Positions 25,004 to 34,716 of a stretch of 64,000 nucleotides of DNA are shown piece by piece. The DNA comes from Chitinophagaceae bacterium UBA1953 (GTDB lineage Bacteria; Bacteroidota; Bacteroidia; Chitinophagales; Chitinophagaceae): contig DDEN01000022.1 of NCBI GenBank assembly GCA_002336115.1, positions 186,001 through 250,000 on the forward strand, given 5' to 3'. Position numbers and translations under genes: made by a program. The notes below the pieces were generated by a model, which had not been told where the DNA came from, searched no databases, and saw only the letters and a program-made list of their open reading frames with translations. Within the stretch, counting starts at the first letter, position 1. Each line of letters starts with the position of its first letter.

Positions 25004-26779
25004 TTAATACTGAATTTCAAACCTTTTCAGTTGTTTAACAGGAAGCGCAGTTGTTTCTGCTGCAAGTATTTTTTTTAACTGATCATAACTGAATTTAATC
25101 ACTCTGTCATTCAGTTTTAATTGCCTTGGATACTTAGTGCAATGAACATTTAATTTCCATTTTCTCTGCTTGTTCATTCCTTTGTAATAACCTGCAACAG
25201 GATGAATTGTAAGCACAGATTTATTTCCATTATCGCTGAGAGTAAGTATTGTTGATGCATAAATTTCTTCCAGGTAATCATTGCTTGTTCCATCATCTTC
25301 CAGTAAATTAAACAAACCATCGGCACCAGGATATATACTGAGCGTAAGTGTATTGTTATTTCCTTTTTCAACAGACGATGCGTAACTACGCATTGGTATA
25401 ATTGATCCCAGTTTCACAAATAAAGGAATCTGTTCAACCGGAGCTTCAACAGTATAAAATTGATTACCGCTTTTTATTTCTCCTGTCCAGTAGTTCGTCC
25501 ATTTACCATCTGGCAGATAAACGTTTTGTGTAACTCTATTTTTTTCATAAACAGGAGCAAGAAGCATTTCATCACCAAATGTATATTGATAAATATGTTG
25601 CGGAAATTTCCCAAGCATGTGTTTTCCTTCAATACGGCTGCGCAATGCATAACTGTAGATGTATGGAAACAACTGCATCCGCCAATGTGCATAGTTTCTG
25701 AAAACACTATCTGCCCTTTCCGAATACATCCATGCAAGATTGAAGGTTGGATTTTCAGGCTGCGAAAAAACTTCAGTGATTGGGTTGAACATAGAGAATT
25801 GCATCCAACGTATATAAAGTTCTTCATCGGGCTTTTGTGTTTTGCCCATGTCAAAACCACCAAGATCATTTGTTAAGAAAGGAATTGCACTTGTTTTTTT
25901 GACGGGGTCAGTAAACATGGCGATGTTTTCTTTGAAAGCAATAAAAGGAACCCATGAATTAAAATCAATCAAAGGTTTTTCTATTGTCCAGTCACTTCTT
26001 GTATCATCTGTCCATTTAGCTGGATAGCGTTTGTATTCTTCGTTATCTGCATCAAAACTATGCGACAATAAAAAGCCCCGGCCATTTGTTTCTTTTCCAA
26101 ATTGCTGGCTCATTTCAAACATTGCCTTGCATGTGTTGATATCTGCAGTGCGGTCTATCTTTATAAAATCAGCACCTTCTTCAAAGAAATGTTTCATCTG
26201 CTGTTTAAAATAGTTTACAGCATCTGGGTTATTAAAATCAATGTTTCCGCATTGTGTTCCTTTTTCTTCTTTACCATTTTGAAACATTGCTGTACTTCTG
26301 CTTCCGTTATGCCACGAATTGGTATTGAGATAAATACTTGAAAAGAATCCCTTTTTCTTGAAATCATTAAATGCTTTTTCATTACCTTTTTCAAGAATAC
26401 AATCCCAGATCCAGAAACCACCTTTGATATGATTATCCTGCAAATACTTCCACATTTTTTTCCGATTTGGATAAGCCACAGTGTCTGCATTAAAGTCGAT
26501 ATACTTTTTGGGACCGGTACCTTTATCAGCATAACTCCAAAACCACGAATCAATCCAGTAAGCATCAACCGGGTAGTTATGTTTTTTTATTTGTTCAATG
26601 CGGCTAATAGTTTCCTGCTGATTGGTATATCCTCCATAAAGAACACCAAAAGCCCATGCCAGCGGCAACACAAGATTTGTATCAACAGCCTTTCGGTTTA
26701 AATACTTTTTGCTTTGTGCTGACAAATTTGATGACGCAGTTACGATAAGTATTACTAATACAAAAAAGTAGATTCTCAT
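25004..26779 (-). CDS. GH31 family alpha-glycosidase, exported, short form
   Basis: 591 residues with a signal peptide ending NLSAQ. The GH31 barrel shows PVDAYWIDSWFW, the nucleophile Asp209 in DFIKIDR, the acid/base Asp in KWTDDTRSDW (258-259) and FLTNDLGGFDMG. A beta-sandwich C-terminal part follows. The usual N-terminal mutarotase-like domain is missing, since the barrel starts by residue 40. Family activities include alpha-glucosidase and alpha-xylosidase; specificity cannot be read here. It overlaps the upstream esterase gene by four bases. Confidence 0.88.
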   Translation of the reverse strand: MRIYFFVLVILIVTASSNLSAQSKKYLNRKAVDTNLVLPLAWAFGVLYGGYTNQQETISRIEQIKKHNYPVDAYWIDSWFWSYADKGTGPKKYIDFNADTVAYPNRKKMWKYLQDNHIKGGFWIWDCILEKGNEKAFNDFKKKGFFSSIYLNTNSWHNGSRSTAMFQNGKEEKGTQCGNIDFNNPDAVNYFKQQMKHFFEEGADFIKIDRTADINTCKAMFEMSQQFGKETNGRGFLLSHSFDADNEEYKRYPAKWTDDTRSDWTIEKPLIDFNSWVPFIAFKENIAMFTDPVKKTSAIPFLTNDLGGFDMGKTQKPDEELYIRWMQFSMFNPITEVFSQPENPTFNLAWMYSERADSVFRNYAHWRMQLFPYIYSYALRSRIEGKHMLGKFPQHIYQYTFGDEMLLAPVYEKNRVTQNVYLPDGKWTNYWTGEIKSGNQFYTVEAPVEQIPLFVKLGSIIPMRSYASSVEKGNNNTLTLSIYPGADGLFNLLEDDGTSNDYLEEIYASTILTLSDNGNKSVLTIHPVAGYYKGMNKQRKWKLNVHCTKYPRQLKLNDRVIKFSYDQLKKILAAETTALPVKQLKRFEIQY

Positions 26780-28404
26780 TTTCGCTGAGTTGAATTAATA
26801 TAGCTGAGAATATAAGTTGCAAGTTCAAACTGTGCTTTTTCATTCAGGTGAATTCCATCTGTTGTTTTAGCTGAGAAATTATTTTTAAGCAGGTCGTACG
26901 TATTTAAAAAATTCACAGCATTTGCATTTGCAATTTTTTTAAACAGCTTATTATTTTTCTGAATGCGCAAATCACCTCCGCCATATTTAACCTTGTCAAT
27001 TTTTGCTTCATCCATTGGTGATGGTGAAATAATGCAGATATGTGGTTGCTTTTTATGATGTTCGTTCAGGTAAGCATTAATCTTCTGCAACAGGGCTGTC
27101 ATGTTTGCAACAACTTCTTTTTGCCTGTCATTAAAAATAGTTTTTGTATCGTTTGTTCCGATGTTAATGATAATGTAATCCAGTTCAGTATTAGCAGGCA
27201 GTTTGCTGTAAGCACTATCCAAATAGAAGTTGATGTTAGTGAGTGTGTTTAGCCTTGGCTGATCAAGGTTATCAAATCCAATTGTATTACCGGAAATAGA
27301 TTTGTTGATAACTGTTGAATAAGGAAGCAGTTTAGTCATTTGCTGCGGCCAGCCAAACTCAAAAGCTCCGTTTGAATCGCCAATTGTAAATATGTTTAAC
27401 TGTTGCTCATTTTTGTTTTCATCAATGGGCGGCAAAACAAGCGCAGGCGAAACCAGCATTTCATGTGTGCCTTCAAAAATAGTTAAACTAAGTCCGGGTA
27501 ATTGTTTAAGCAAATGAATGACCCTGTTATTCAGTTTATGCAATGTATCAGCAGATGGATTTATTCGTTTGGTGATCAGAGAACGAATTATACTGTCAGC
27601 CACAACGTTTTCTTTTTTATTTGGAAATATTGCAGCAGCCACCTTGTTATAAAATAAAATGGAATGACTGATAGGTACTGAGCCAGTGTAACCATCATGA
27701 ACACCTTCATAAATATTAAGCACTGAATTTTTTCTTTTTTCTGCAGGCACAGAAAGTTTTATAGGTGATCTTTTATCCAGTTCACTCCAATCCATTTTCC
27801 CATTCTTCATTGCAACATGTTCAACATCGGTTGCATATTTTGCATTTCTTCCTTTTGATTCCCAATACCAATCACTGAGGTTGCTGATGGGAGCCCATGC
27901 ATTAAAACTCTTAACAGGATAGTTTAATTTTAAATAAGCAAGCAGAGTTGCATAACCCCCACCTGATACGCCGATAATGTGCACATTGTTTGTATCAACA
28001 TTTCCCCGTTTAACCGCAAACAAAATCGCATCTTCCATATCTGAAATCACTAAATCACTGCCACAAGCACTTGGATTATTGTTTGGTCCCCTGAAATCAG
28101 GATGAATATAATTACAGTCACGAAGCAGTATTTCTTTTGTTAACGGATCTTCCTGGTTATAATCACCGCTCCATGTGTGCAAAGAAATAATCAATGGCTG
28201 AGGAAATGTTTTTGCAGATTGATGATACCATGCTTTTTGTATTTCTCCATCAGCAGAAGAAATAATCTGCACCTGTTCAAATTCCGTTCCCCATGATTTA
28301 TTTTTTGTGTTATCCCATACAGGGTCGTTTACCTGAGCAAAAGCGATATCAAAACAAAATACTGAATACAGCAAATAAATCAGCAGAGATATATTCTTAT
28401 TCAT
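26776..28404 (-). CDS. Two-domain esterase: alpha/beta hydrolase plus SGNH hydrolase
   Basis: 542 residues from the ATG at 28404 (MNKNIS, signal peptide to FAQ); an ATG four codons upstream is also possible. Domain 1 (about 35-320) is an alpha/beta hydrolase with PQPLIISLHTWSGDYNQED and nucleophile elbow GVSGGGYA. Domain 2 (about 335-540) is an SGNH hydrolase with block I FTIGDSNGAF, SISGNTIG, IINIGTNDTK and DGIHLN. Both fit carbohydrate deacylases acting in the periplasm. It sits between the permease and GH31 genes of the polysaccharide locus. Confidence 0.87.
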   Translation of the reverse strand: MNKNISLLIYLLYSVFCFDIAFAQVNDPVWDNTKNKSWGTEFEQVQIISSADGEIQKAWYHQSAKTFPQPLIISLHTWSGDYNQEDPLTKEILLRDCNYIHPDFRGPNNNPSACGSDLVISDMEDAILFAVKRGNVDTNNVHIIGVSGGGYATLLAYLKLNYPVKSFNAWAPISNLSDWYWESKGRNAKYATDVEHVAMKNGKMDWSELDKRSPIKLSVPAEKRKNSVLNIYEGVHDGYTGSVPISHSILFYNKVAAAIFPNKKENVVADSIIRSLITKRINPSADTLHKLNNRVIHLLKQLPGLSLTIFEGTHEMLVSPALVLPPIDENKNEQQLNIFTIGDSNGAFEFGWPQQMTKLLPYSTVINKSISGNTIGFDNLDQPRLNTLTNINFYLDSAYSKLPANTELDYIIINIGTNDTKTIFNDRQKEVVANMTALLQKINAYLNEHHKKQPHICIISPSPMDEAKIDKVKYGGGDLRIQKNNKLFKKIANANAVNFLNTYDLLKNNFSAKTTDGIHLNEKAQFELATYILSYINSTQRK

Positions 28405-28418
28405 GCCGGCAAACATAA

Positions 28419-29417
28419 TTATTTAGAAAGTATAATCATTGCCAATCCTGCTATATACAACAGCAGCATAATGTTCAGCAATGGTTTTGTTCCTTTTGGT
28501 GCCTTGTCAAATTCCTTCCATACATAAATACCCCAAAGTGCAGCAACAACAGTTGCACCCTGGCCCAACCCGTAAGATACAGCGGGACCAGCTTTACCTG
28601 ATGCAATAATACTTAACGACATTCCCACACACCAGATAGTACCACCCAAAACTCCTACAAGATGATCTTTCAATTTCCCATTAAAATAAGTGCTGAAAGA
28701 AACCGGTGATCCGGCAAAGGGACGCTTCATTTGAAACGTATTAAAAACCAAACTGCTGATGACAACACCGATGGCAAAAAATACAAGTGCTGTATAAGGA
28801 GTTAATTCCCCTGCCTGAGGTGAACTAAAATCAGTAACCATTGAATCAGCAACATATTTATAAAACAAACCCATTAAACATCCACTGACAACAGACAGGA
28901 TTAATCCTTTTTTAGAAACAGCTCCTTCTGTACTCGTCTGTAACCGTTGATATGCTCTTGCATTCAGAATAATGGCAAGAGTAATTAATGCAACACCACC
29001 GAATATCAATACAGGATTTCCCTGCGGGTTTGATATATAATTTACAATTACACCAAGCACCAATGCAATACCAATGCCAACAGGAAATGCTACTGACATG
29101 CCTGCAATACCAATAGCCGCAACCAATAAAATGTTTGACAGGTTAAAGATTACACCACCTGCAAAAGCAGATAAAAAACTACTGTTGTCTGCTTGCTTTA
29201 TATCGTCGATAAACGCTCTGCCTTCTGTTCCATTACTTCCTAATGTAAAGGCAAGTATTAAAGTGGTGAGTAAAATACCAAAGCCATAATCCCAGTACAG
29301 AAGCTCAAAGCGCCAGGTTTTGGTTGTAAGCTTTGTTGTATTGGCCCATGAACCCCAGCATAACATGGTTACTACACAAAGAGCAATTGCTAAGCTGTAA
29401 TTTTCTACAATAAACAT
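28419..29417 (-). CDS. DMT/GRP-type sugar permease
   Basis: 332 residues with ten predicted membrane segments. The N-terminal VTMLCWGSWANTTKL and the internal SVAFPVGIGIALVLGVIVNYIS resemble the glucose/ribose/rhamnose porter branch of the drug/metabolite transporter superfamily. It probably imports the monosaccharide released by the neighbouring hydrolases, which the adjacent ribokinase-like enzyme would phosphorylate. It lies 30 bases after that kinase gene. Confidence 0.8.
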   Translation of the reverse strand: MFIVENYSLAIALCVVTMLCWGSWANTTKLTTKTWRFELLYWDYGFGILLTTLILAFTLGSNGTEGRAFIDDIKQADNSSFLSAFAGGVIFNLSNILLVAAIGIAGMSVAFPVGIGIALVLGVIVNYISNPQGNPVLIFGGVALITLAIILNARAYQRLQTSTEGAVSKKGLILSVVSGCLMGLFYKYVADSMVTDFSSPQAGELTPYTALVFFAIGVVISSLVFNTFQMKRPFAGSPVSFSTYFNGKLKDHLVGVLGGTIWCVGMSLSIIASGKAGPAVSYGLGQGATVVAALWGIYVWKEFDKAPKGTKPLLNIMLLLYIAGLAMIILSK

Positions 29418-29447
29418 TTGTCAGGTTTTAGTATGACGATTAAATGA

Positions 29448-30350
29448 TCAATCCATCTCATGTCTGTAAGGAACTGATGCCTGTGCTCCCATTCTTGTTA
29501 CAGAAATGGAAGCAGCTTTTACAGCAAATTGAACAGCCTGTTTCCATTCCATCCTTTCTGTAACAGCAACAGCAATTGCAGCACTGAATGTATCACCAGC
29601 AACTGTTGTATCCACTGCTTTTACAACAGGAGCACCCGTTTTAAATTGCATCTCGTTATTTTGAAAGTATGCTCCCTGTTTTCCTAAAGTGATAATCACA
29701 TTCTCAACTCCCTTACTTAAAAAAACTGCAGCAGCCTGTGATGCTGTTTCTTCATCTTTTACGTTTATGTTTGTAAGTAACCCTGCTTCAGTTTCATTGG
29801 GAGTAATCAGGAATAAACCATTCAGTAATTCATCCTGTAACGTTTGTGCAGGTGCGGGATTAATAATAACCTTCCGTTTATTTGCTATGGCAATTTTCAT
29901 CACTGCTGCAATTGTTTCCATGGGGATTTCCAGCTGCACTAAAATAATTTCTGCTTCAGAAATAGTTTTAACCTGAGCAATATCGACAGGCAAAAGCTGG
30001 GCATTTGCACCGGGTGCAACTACAATACAATTCTCTCCTTCTTCATTCACCATAATTAAAGCGGTTCCTGAAGGAGTTGTTTCATCAACAAAAACAAAAT
30101 CAATATTGATTTTTTCTTTTTTAAATCCATCAATACTCTGCTTCCCAAAAATATCATTGCCAACTTTTGCAACCAGCAAAACCTCACCACCTAATCTTGC
30201 AGCAGCAACAGCCTGGTTTGCACCTTTGCCTCCTGCATTCATTAAGAAAGTTCCACCCAATATTGTTTCGCCGGGTTTTGGAAGCACAGACGATTTTACA
30301 ACCATGTCTGTATTAGAACTGCCGATAACAATTATTTTGCTTGTACTCAC
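29448..30350 (-). CDS. rbsK: Ribokinase (PfkB family)
   Basis: 300 residues. The PfkB signatures are GGKGANQAVAAARLGGEV near the N-terminus and AVDTTVAGDTFSAAIAVAV near the C-terminus, the latter holding the catalytic Asp. It phosphorylates a pentose, probably ribose, at the 5-OH. Within this locus it pairs with the adjacent permease, so its real substrate may be another sugar such as arabinose-derived product; that is inference. It follows the GH5 gene by 14 bases. Confidence 0.88.
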   Translation of the reverse strand: MSTSKIIVIGSSNTDMVVKSSVLPKPGETILGGTFLMNAGGKGANQAVAAARLGGEVLLVAKVGNDIFGKQSIDGFKKEKINIDFVFVDETTPSGTALIMVNEEGENCIVVAPGANAQLLPVDIAQVKTISEAEIILVQLEIPMETIAAVMKIAIANKRKVIINPAPAQTLQDELLNGLFLITPNETEAGLLTNINVKDEETASQAAAVFLSKGVENVIITLGKQGAYFQNNEMQFKTGAPVVKAVDTTVAGDTFSAAIAVAVTERMEWKQAVQFAVKAASISVTRMGAQASVPYRHEMD

Positions 30351-30364
30351 TTCCGTTAATTTAA

Positions 30365-32005
30365 TCAGTTACAACTTATCCAATCAACGTTCACAGCATT
30401 TTTGTTAGAAAGTATTTTAATTGTGTTTCTTCCTTTTTTCAGTTTATAATCTCCTATTCCTATTTCACTAAATGTAGTGTTGGACATATCAATGCTCACT
30501 TTTTTTCCATTGATTTTAACTGTGAGTTTCGCCTGTCCTGTAACCGAAGATGCTCTTAGTGTGAGATGGTATTTTTTTGAAGTTAAACTTTCAAAACTAT
30601 AAACCACCCATTCAGATTGCTGAAGTTCGATTGACTGCTCAGACCAGAACTGTTCTTTTTCTTTGCTGTCAAGATTTATCTTAACTGGCTCAGCCGTTCT
30701 GTAAAACTTCGATTTACTTACAGTGTCAACAACAAAATAAGAACGGTTGAATCCCTCATGCCCGTAATTCTCTGCTTCAATCTTTGCAGGAACTCTTGTT
30801 AAAACAGCATTGCAAACATCATCGAAATACTTACAGTTGGAAATTTTTATGTTCTCCAGTAATTCTTTGAATATTTTTTCAGCAAGTTCAGCATCGGGTT
30901 TTGCACCTCCCTTGCTGTATTCAGCAATCAAATCCCAATTGCCCGGCTTATTAATTGAATAAGGCGTATTCTGTGTATCCATTTTTTTCCAGGGCCAGAA
31001 AGAAAAACCAATATTCTTTGCCTGAAATAATTGCGCTGTAGCCCAATAAATTGTATTTCCTTTTTCACCTGTTTCTCCAACCCAGATTGGAGTGTTCAAT
31101 TCATTTCTCTTTTGCAAAAAATTATCAATCCCATTCAGATGATCGGGTCTGTTCCAGCAATAGTAATGAAACTGGTAAAATACATTGTTATCAAAAGGTT
31201 TTGTAAAAAGTGACCAATCGTTCGACCAATTAAATCCTTCCAGTGTTATCATGTGTTTCTGATCAACAGTGCGTATTGCAGCAGTAATACGTTTATAAAG
31301 CGGCTCCAGCAAATGTTTGTATTTATCGGCTGATCCGGTATTGATGGGCAACGGTTCATTTAATAAATCATACGCTGCAACAACAGGTTCGTCTTTATAT
31401 TTCTGCGCAAGCTTAACCCAGAGATCAACCAACTGATCCTGGTATTTTTTTTCAAGAAAAAGCTCCGGAATATCATTGCGACTGTCATCAATATTTGCAC
31501 CTGTTTGTCCACCTGGTGCAGCATGCATATCAAGAATTACATACAGGTTGTATTTTTTGCACCACCTAACTAATGAGTCAATTAATTGAAATCCCTCTTC
31601 AACGTAAACCGGATTTTCATCTTCAGTTAAAAATAATCTCGAATTTAATGCCGGCCTTACAGAATTAAATCCAAGTTCAGCAATGCGTTTAACATCAGCT
31701 TCAGTAATATAATTTTGCCTGAATGTTTTCCAGAAAGCTGCTGCTTTTTCTTTACCAATCAGGTCTGAAACAATTTTTTCTATTTTCCGGGGACGATCTC
31801 CATACTCACCAAATTTCCACATATATCCTTCTGGCAACAACCAATTGCCCAAGCCAACACCTTTTAAAAATATCTTTTGTCCGGTTTCATTTACAATATC
31901 CTGCCCGGCTGTATGTAAAAAGCTTATCGACTTTTCTTGTTTTTTTTGTGCGAAAGAAAACATACTTAAACACAGCAATAAAAACAGCGTTACATTTCTT
32001 TTCAT
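30365..32005 (-). CDS. GH5 family glycosidase with C-terminal carbohydrate-binding module
   Basis: 546 residues with a signal peptide ending SFAQ. The catalytic barrel (about 25-390) shows GVGLGNWLLPEGY, DMHAAPGGQ, the acid/base Glu217 in LLNEP and the nucleophile Glu311 in VGETGE. The C-terminal domain (about 420-546) starts KIEAENYGHEG, the CBM6/35-like beginning. Relatives act on beta-linked glucans or mannans. It begins 4 bases after the GH127 stop and is in the same operon. Confidence 0.88.
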   Translation of the reverse strand: MKRNVTLFLLLCLSMFSFAQKKQEKSISFLHTAGQDIVNETGQKIFLKGVGLGNWLLPEGYMWKFGEYGDRPRKIEKIVSDLIGKEKAAAFWKTFRQNYITEADVKRIAELGFNSVRPALNSRLFLTEDENPVYVEEGFQLIDSLVRWCKKYNLYVILDMHAAPGGQTGANIDDSRNDIPELFLEKKYQDQLVDLWVKLAQKYKDEPVVAAYDLLNEPLPINTGSADKYKHLLEPLYKRITAAIRTVDQKHMITLEGFNWSNDWSLFTKPFDNNVFYQFHYYCWNRPDHLNGIDNFLQKRNELNTPIWVGETGEKGNTIYWATAQLFQAKNIGFSFWPWKKMDTQNTPYSINKPGNWDLIAEYSKGGAKPDAELAEKIFKELLENIKISNCKYFDDVCNAVLTRVPAKIEAENYGHEGFNRSYFVVDTVSKSKFYRTAEPVKINLDSKEKEQFWSEQSIELQQSEWVVYSFESLTSKKYHLTLRASSVTGQAKLTVKINGKKVSIDMSNTTFSEIGIGDYKLKKGRNTIKILSNKNAVNVDWISCN

Positions 32006-32009
32006 CTCA

Positions 32010-34625
32010 TTAATTTTTTATTTGCAGTGGCAACCAAACTTTCATTTCGCCTTCGGTTTGACTGGCTTCTGCAAATGGCACCATAATAATTTTTTCATTA
32101 TTATTCAACATGGTTAAAGAATAAGCCTGTTTCCCAAACCAGTTATTCGGTAATATTTTTGATTCATTTACAAGATTGAGATTATCAACCGGTATTACAG
32201 TTTTTGAATTTGTAACAAGATCATTTATTGCAGCAGAATTTAAAGCACCATCCACAGCCAGTATTTGCGGACCCCGTTGCAAAGCAACTTGCCCCGGGTA
32301 ACTTTTACCGCCTGATAGAAGTTTAACCGGCATATCAAAGCCAATGATTACTTTATCACCCGTTTTCCAGTTTCTGCTGATTGTTACAAATTGATCGGCT
32401 GTTCCTGTATATAATTTATCTCCAATCTTAGCTGTATAATTTGTACACCAGGTAGGCACTCTTAATGCTATTGGAAAAACACCAGGTCCTGAACAGGTAA
32501 CTGATAAAACCATTTGGCCGCTTTCAGGGAAATTTCCAGCAAGATTAAAAGCAACATCAATACTTTTTTTACCAACTGTAAAAATCTTTTCCTTGTAAAC
32601 GGCAGGCTCGTAAAACAAAACAGTCGGCACGTTACTAATATTTCCAAAAGTAAAGTTGGGCACCAATGCAATGCCTCTTGGCACACTCGATTGGCAACAG
32701 GTTATAAAACAGGTGAACGGTTTTTTATTCATTAATGGCGTGTAATAACTTACACAACCTGTTTGTGGATTTTCAGCAGCCAGCAAATGATTGTACACTG
32801 ATTTTTCAAGCTGGTTTAAATATTTTATATCTCCTGTTAATGCAAATAAATTCTGATTCAGTTGAATCCATGTAGTAGTTACACACCCCTCGCCCATATT
32901 ATCTGCAGCACCGGCAGGTAAATAATCATCGATCTGAAAATGTTCATGCGAACTGGAGGTGCCTGTAATGTATAACTGTGTATTCACCACATCCTGCCAG
33001 GCCATTTCAACTGCTTTCAGCATTTTTTCATCACCCGTTACCTGATACAGTTTTATTAAACCCACATAATTAGAAAGCATTTCATACGCTTTACCATTAC
33101 CTACATTTTTTACTTTACCTGTTGCAAGAATTGCACTGACTACTTTTGGGCCATTATCCTGATCCCATGCATCTAATATGTAATAACAAAAATCCAGGTA
33201 CTTTTTATCGGCTGTGTATTTATATAACTCAACCATTGCGTCAAGTACACTTGTAGCCGCCATACCAGCATGCTCTCCTGCTGTAAGAATATCTTTTTGC
33301 CCTGCTTTTTTCCCAAATGTTCTGCATAGAAGATCCCCCATTTTTTTACAGGTTTCCAAGGCAGGTTTATAACCAGTTATTTTATAATAAGCCAGCAATC
33401 CATGCAGGTTGTATTTATGACTCCATACATCCCAGCTTGTCCAGTATTGATCAGGAGTATAAGTTCCCAGGTAACCATCTTCTTTTTGTGTATTGATCAA
33501 TTCATACATCAATCTGTCCATTTGCTTTTTTAAAGCCGGATTATGCGTCAGCTTCCAAGTGTTGCATGCTGTTTCAAGATACTTGCCCACATGCTCGCCT
33601 GCCCAAGGGTGAATTCCGGGACGATCAAGATAAGAACCGATCAAACCAAACTCATCAACTTTTAATAAACGCTGTTCCAAATTTTGTGTAAAGCGTTCGC
33701 CTAAATAACCATTGTATTTTTCATTTTCAAAAGCAATACTGCTGAATTTAAGTTGAACTTTATTTTTTATCAGCGGCTGTATTTCTGCTCTAACCGGAAT
33801 TTCTAGGTAATTGGTTGCAATAAATAATTGTTCTTTTTTAAGATAAAGTTTACTGTTATTGTCATTTACCTGGTAACCTACATTAAACACATTCCTGTTT
33901 AAATCTGCAAATTCAGAAAAAGAAATAACAGCTTCATCACCGGCTTTTGGCCGAAGTTGTATATTTTTTGTTTCAGTAAACAATATTTTACTATTCGCCT
34001 TATCTGCAATCCAGTATTTAATTGTTCCGCTGAAAGCATTATTGCTTTTGTTTAAGAATGTAATTTTTGAGCTAAACCTGTTTTTTGAAGTTTCGGTAAT
34101 TGTGTGACTGATACTTACTTCATCAATCCATCCAATGGGCTCAATGTTATACGGCCCATCCCATATACCCATACCGCCAATTAAATTATAAATCCGCACT
34201 GCAATAATATTTTCCTTATCCCAGTTTATTACGTTTTCAGGAATGGTATATACCCGTTGTTTTTCCCATTGAGTAATAAAGCCGGGCGGAAAAGAGCCGG
34301 TTTCCCCAATTAGGTTTCCATTGAAATAAGTTTGATCAACATCGTCTATTTTACCAATCCGCAGTTTTAGTCCTTTCCCATTCGTGGTTTTCATGCCGGC
34401 AGGAATAACAATTCTTATCCGGTACCAGCCATACGATGAATCGTGAACAAAACCTTTTCCTAATTGCAGGCTCTCCCAATCAGCATCGTTAAAAGCAGTG
34501 TTAGCCCATTCCGGGTTATCACCAAACTTAAACTTCGCATCCTTTGATAAATTTATTACCTGTGCAGTTAAGTGTAAACTGTAAAGGCTTTGCAGTAACA
34601 TTAAAACGATAAAACATTTTTTCAT
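32010..34625 (-). CDS. GH127 family beta-L-arabinofuranosidase
   Basis: 871 residues with a signal peptide to LTAQ. An N-terminal jelly-roll (about 25-170) precedes the DUF1680/GH127 helical barrel (about 290-700) and a beta-domain. The family's zinc-thiolate centre is visible: Glu579 and Cys581 in MGEGCVTTTW, and Cys643-Cys644 in ITCCQSS, one of which is the catalytic nucleophile. Known members remove beta-L-arabinofuranose from plant glycans and glycoproteins. The presence of all four ligands argues for activity. Confidence 0.9.
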   Translation of the reverse strand: MKKCFIVLMLLQSLYSLHLTAQVINLSKDAKFKFGDNPEWANTAFNDADWESLQLGKGFVHDSSYGWYRIRIVIPAGMKTTNGKGLKLRIGKIDDVDQTYFNGNLIGETGSFPPGFITQWEKQRVYTIPENVINWDKENIIAVRIYNLIGGMGIWDGPYNIEPIGWIDEVSISHTITETSKNRFSSKITFLNKSNNAFSGTIKYWIADKANSKILFTETKNIQLRPKAGDEAVISFSEFADLNRNVFNVGYQVNDNNSKLYLKKEQLFIATNYLEIPVRAEIQPLIKNKVQLKFSSIAFENEKYNGYLGERFTQNLEQRLLKVDEFGLIGSYLDRPGIHPWAGEHVGKYLETACNTWKLTHNPALKKQMDRLMYELINTQKEDGYLGTYTPDQYWTSWDVWSHKYNLHGLLAYYKITGYKPALETCKKMGDLLCRTFGKKAGQKDILTAGEHAGMAATSVLDAMVELYKYTADKKYLDFCYYILDAWDQDNGPKVVSAILATGKVKNVGNGKAYEMLSNYVGLIKLYQVTGDEKMLKAVEMAWQDVVNTQLYITGTSSSHEHFQIDDYLPAGAADNMGEGCVTTTWIQLNQNLFALTGDIKYLNQLEKSVYNHLLAAENPQTGCVSYYTPLMNKKPFTCFITCCQSSVPRGIALVPNFTFGNISNVPTVLFYEPAVYKEKIFTVGKKSIDVAFNLAGNFPESGQMVLSVTCSGPGVFPIALRVPTWCTNYTAKIGDKLYTGTADQFVTISRNWKTGDKVIIGFDMPVKLLSGGKSYPGQVALQRGPQILAVDGALNSAAINDLVTNSKTVIPVDNLNLVNESKILPNNWFGKQAYSLTMLNNNEKIIMVPFAEASQTEGEMKVWLPLQIKN

Positions 34626-34716
34626 GAGTTTTTTAATTGCTTTTTAGTTGCCACATAGAATTTGCCAAAAAATATTCATTCCCTCTTGGTATAAAAATGA
34701 ATACTTTTTATATAAC

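Noticed and set aside
25474..25869. 131-residue minus-strand frame inside the GH31 gene
   Set aside because: It lies in another frame of a clear GH31 enzyme and has no recognisable sequence.
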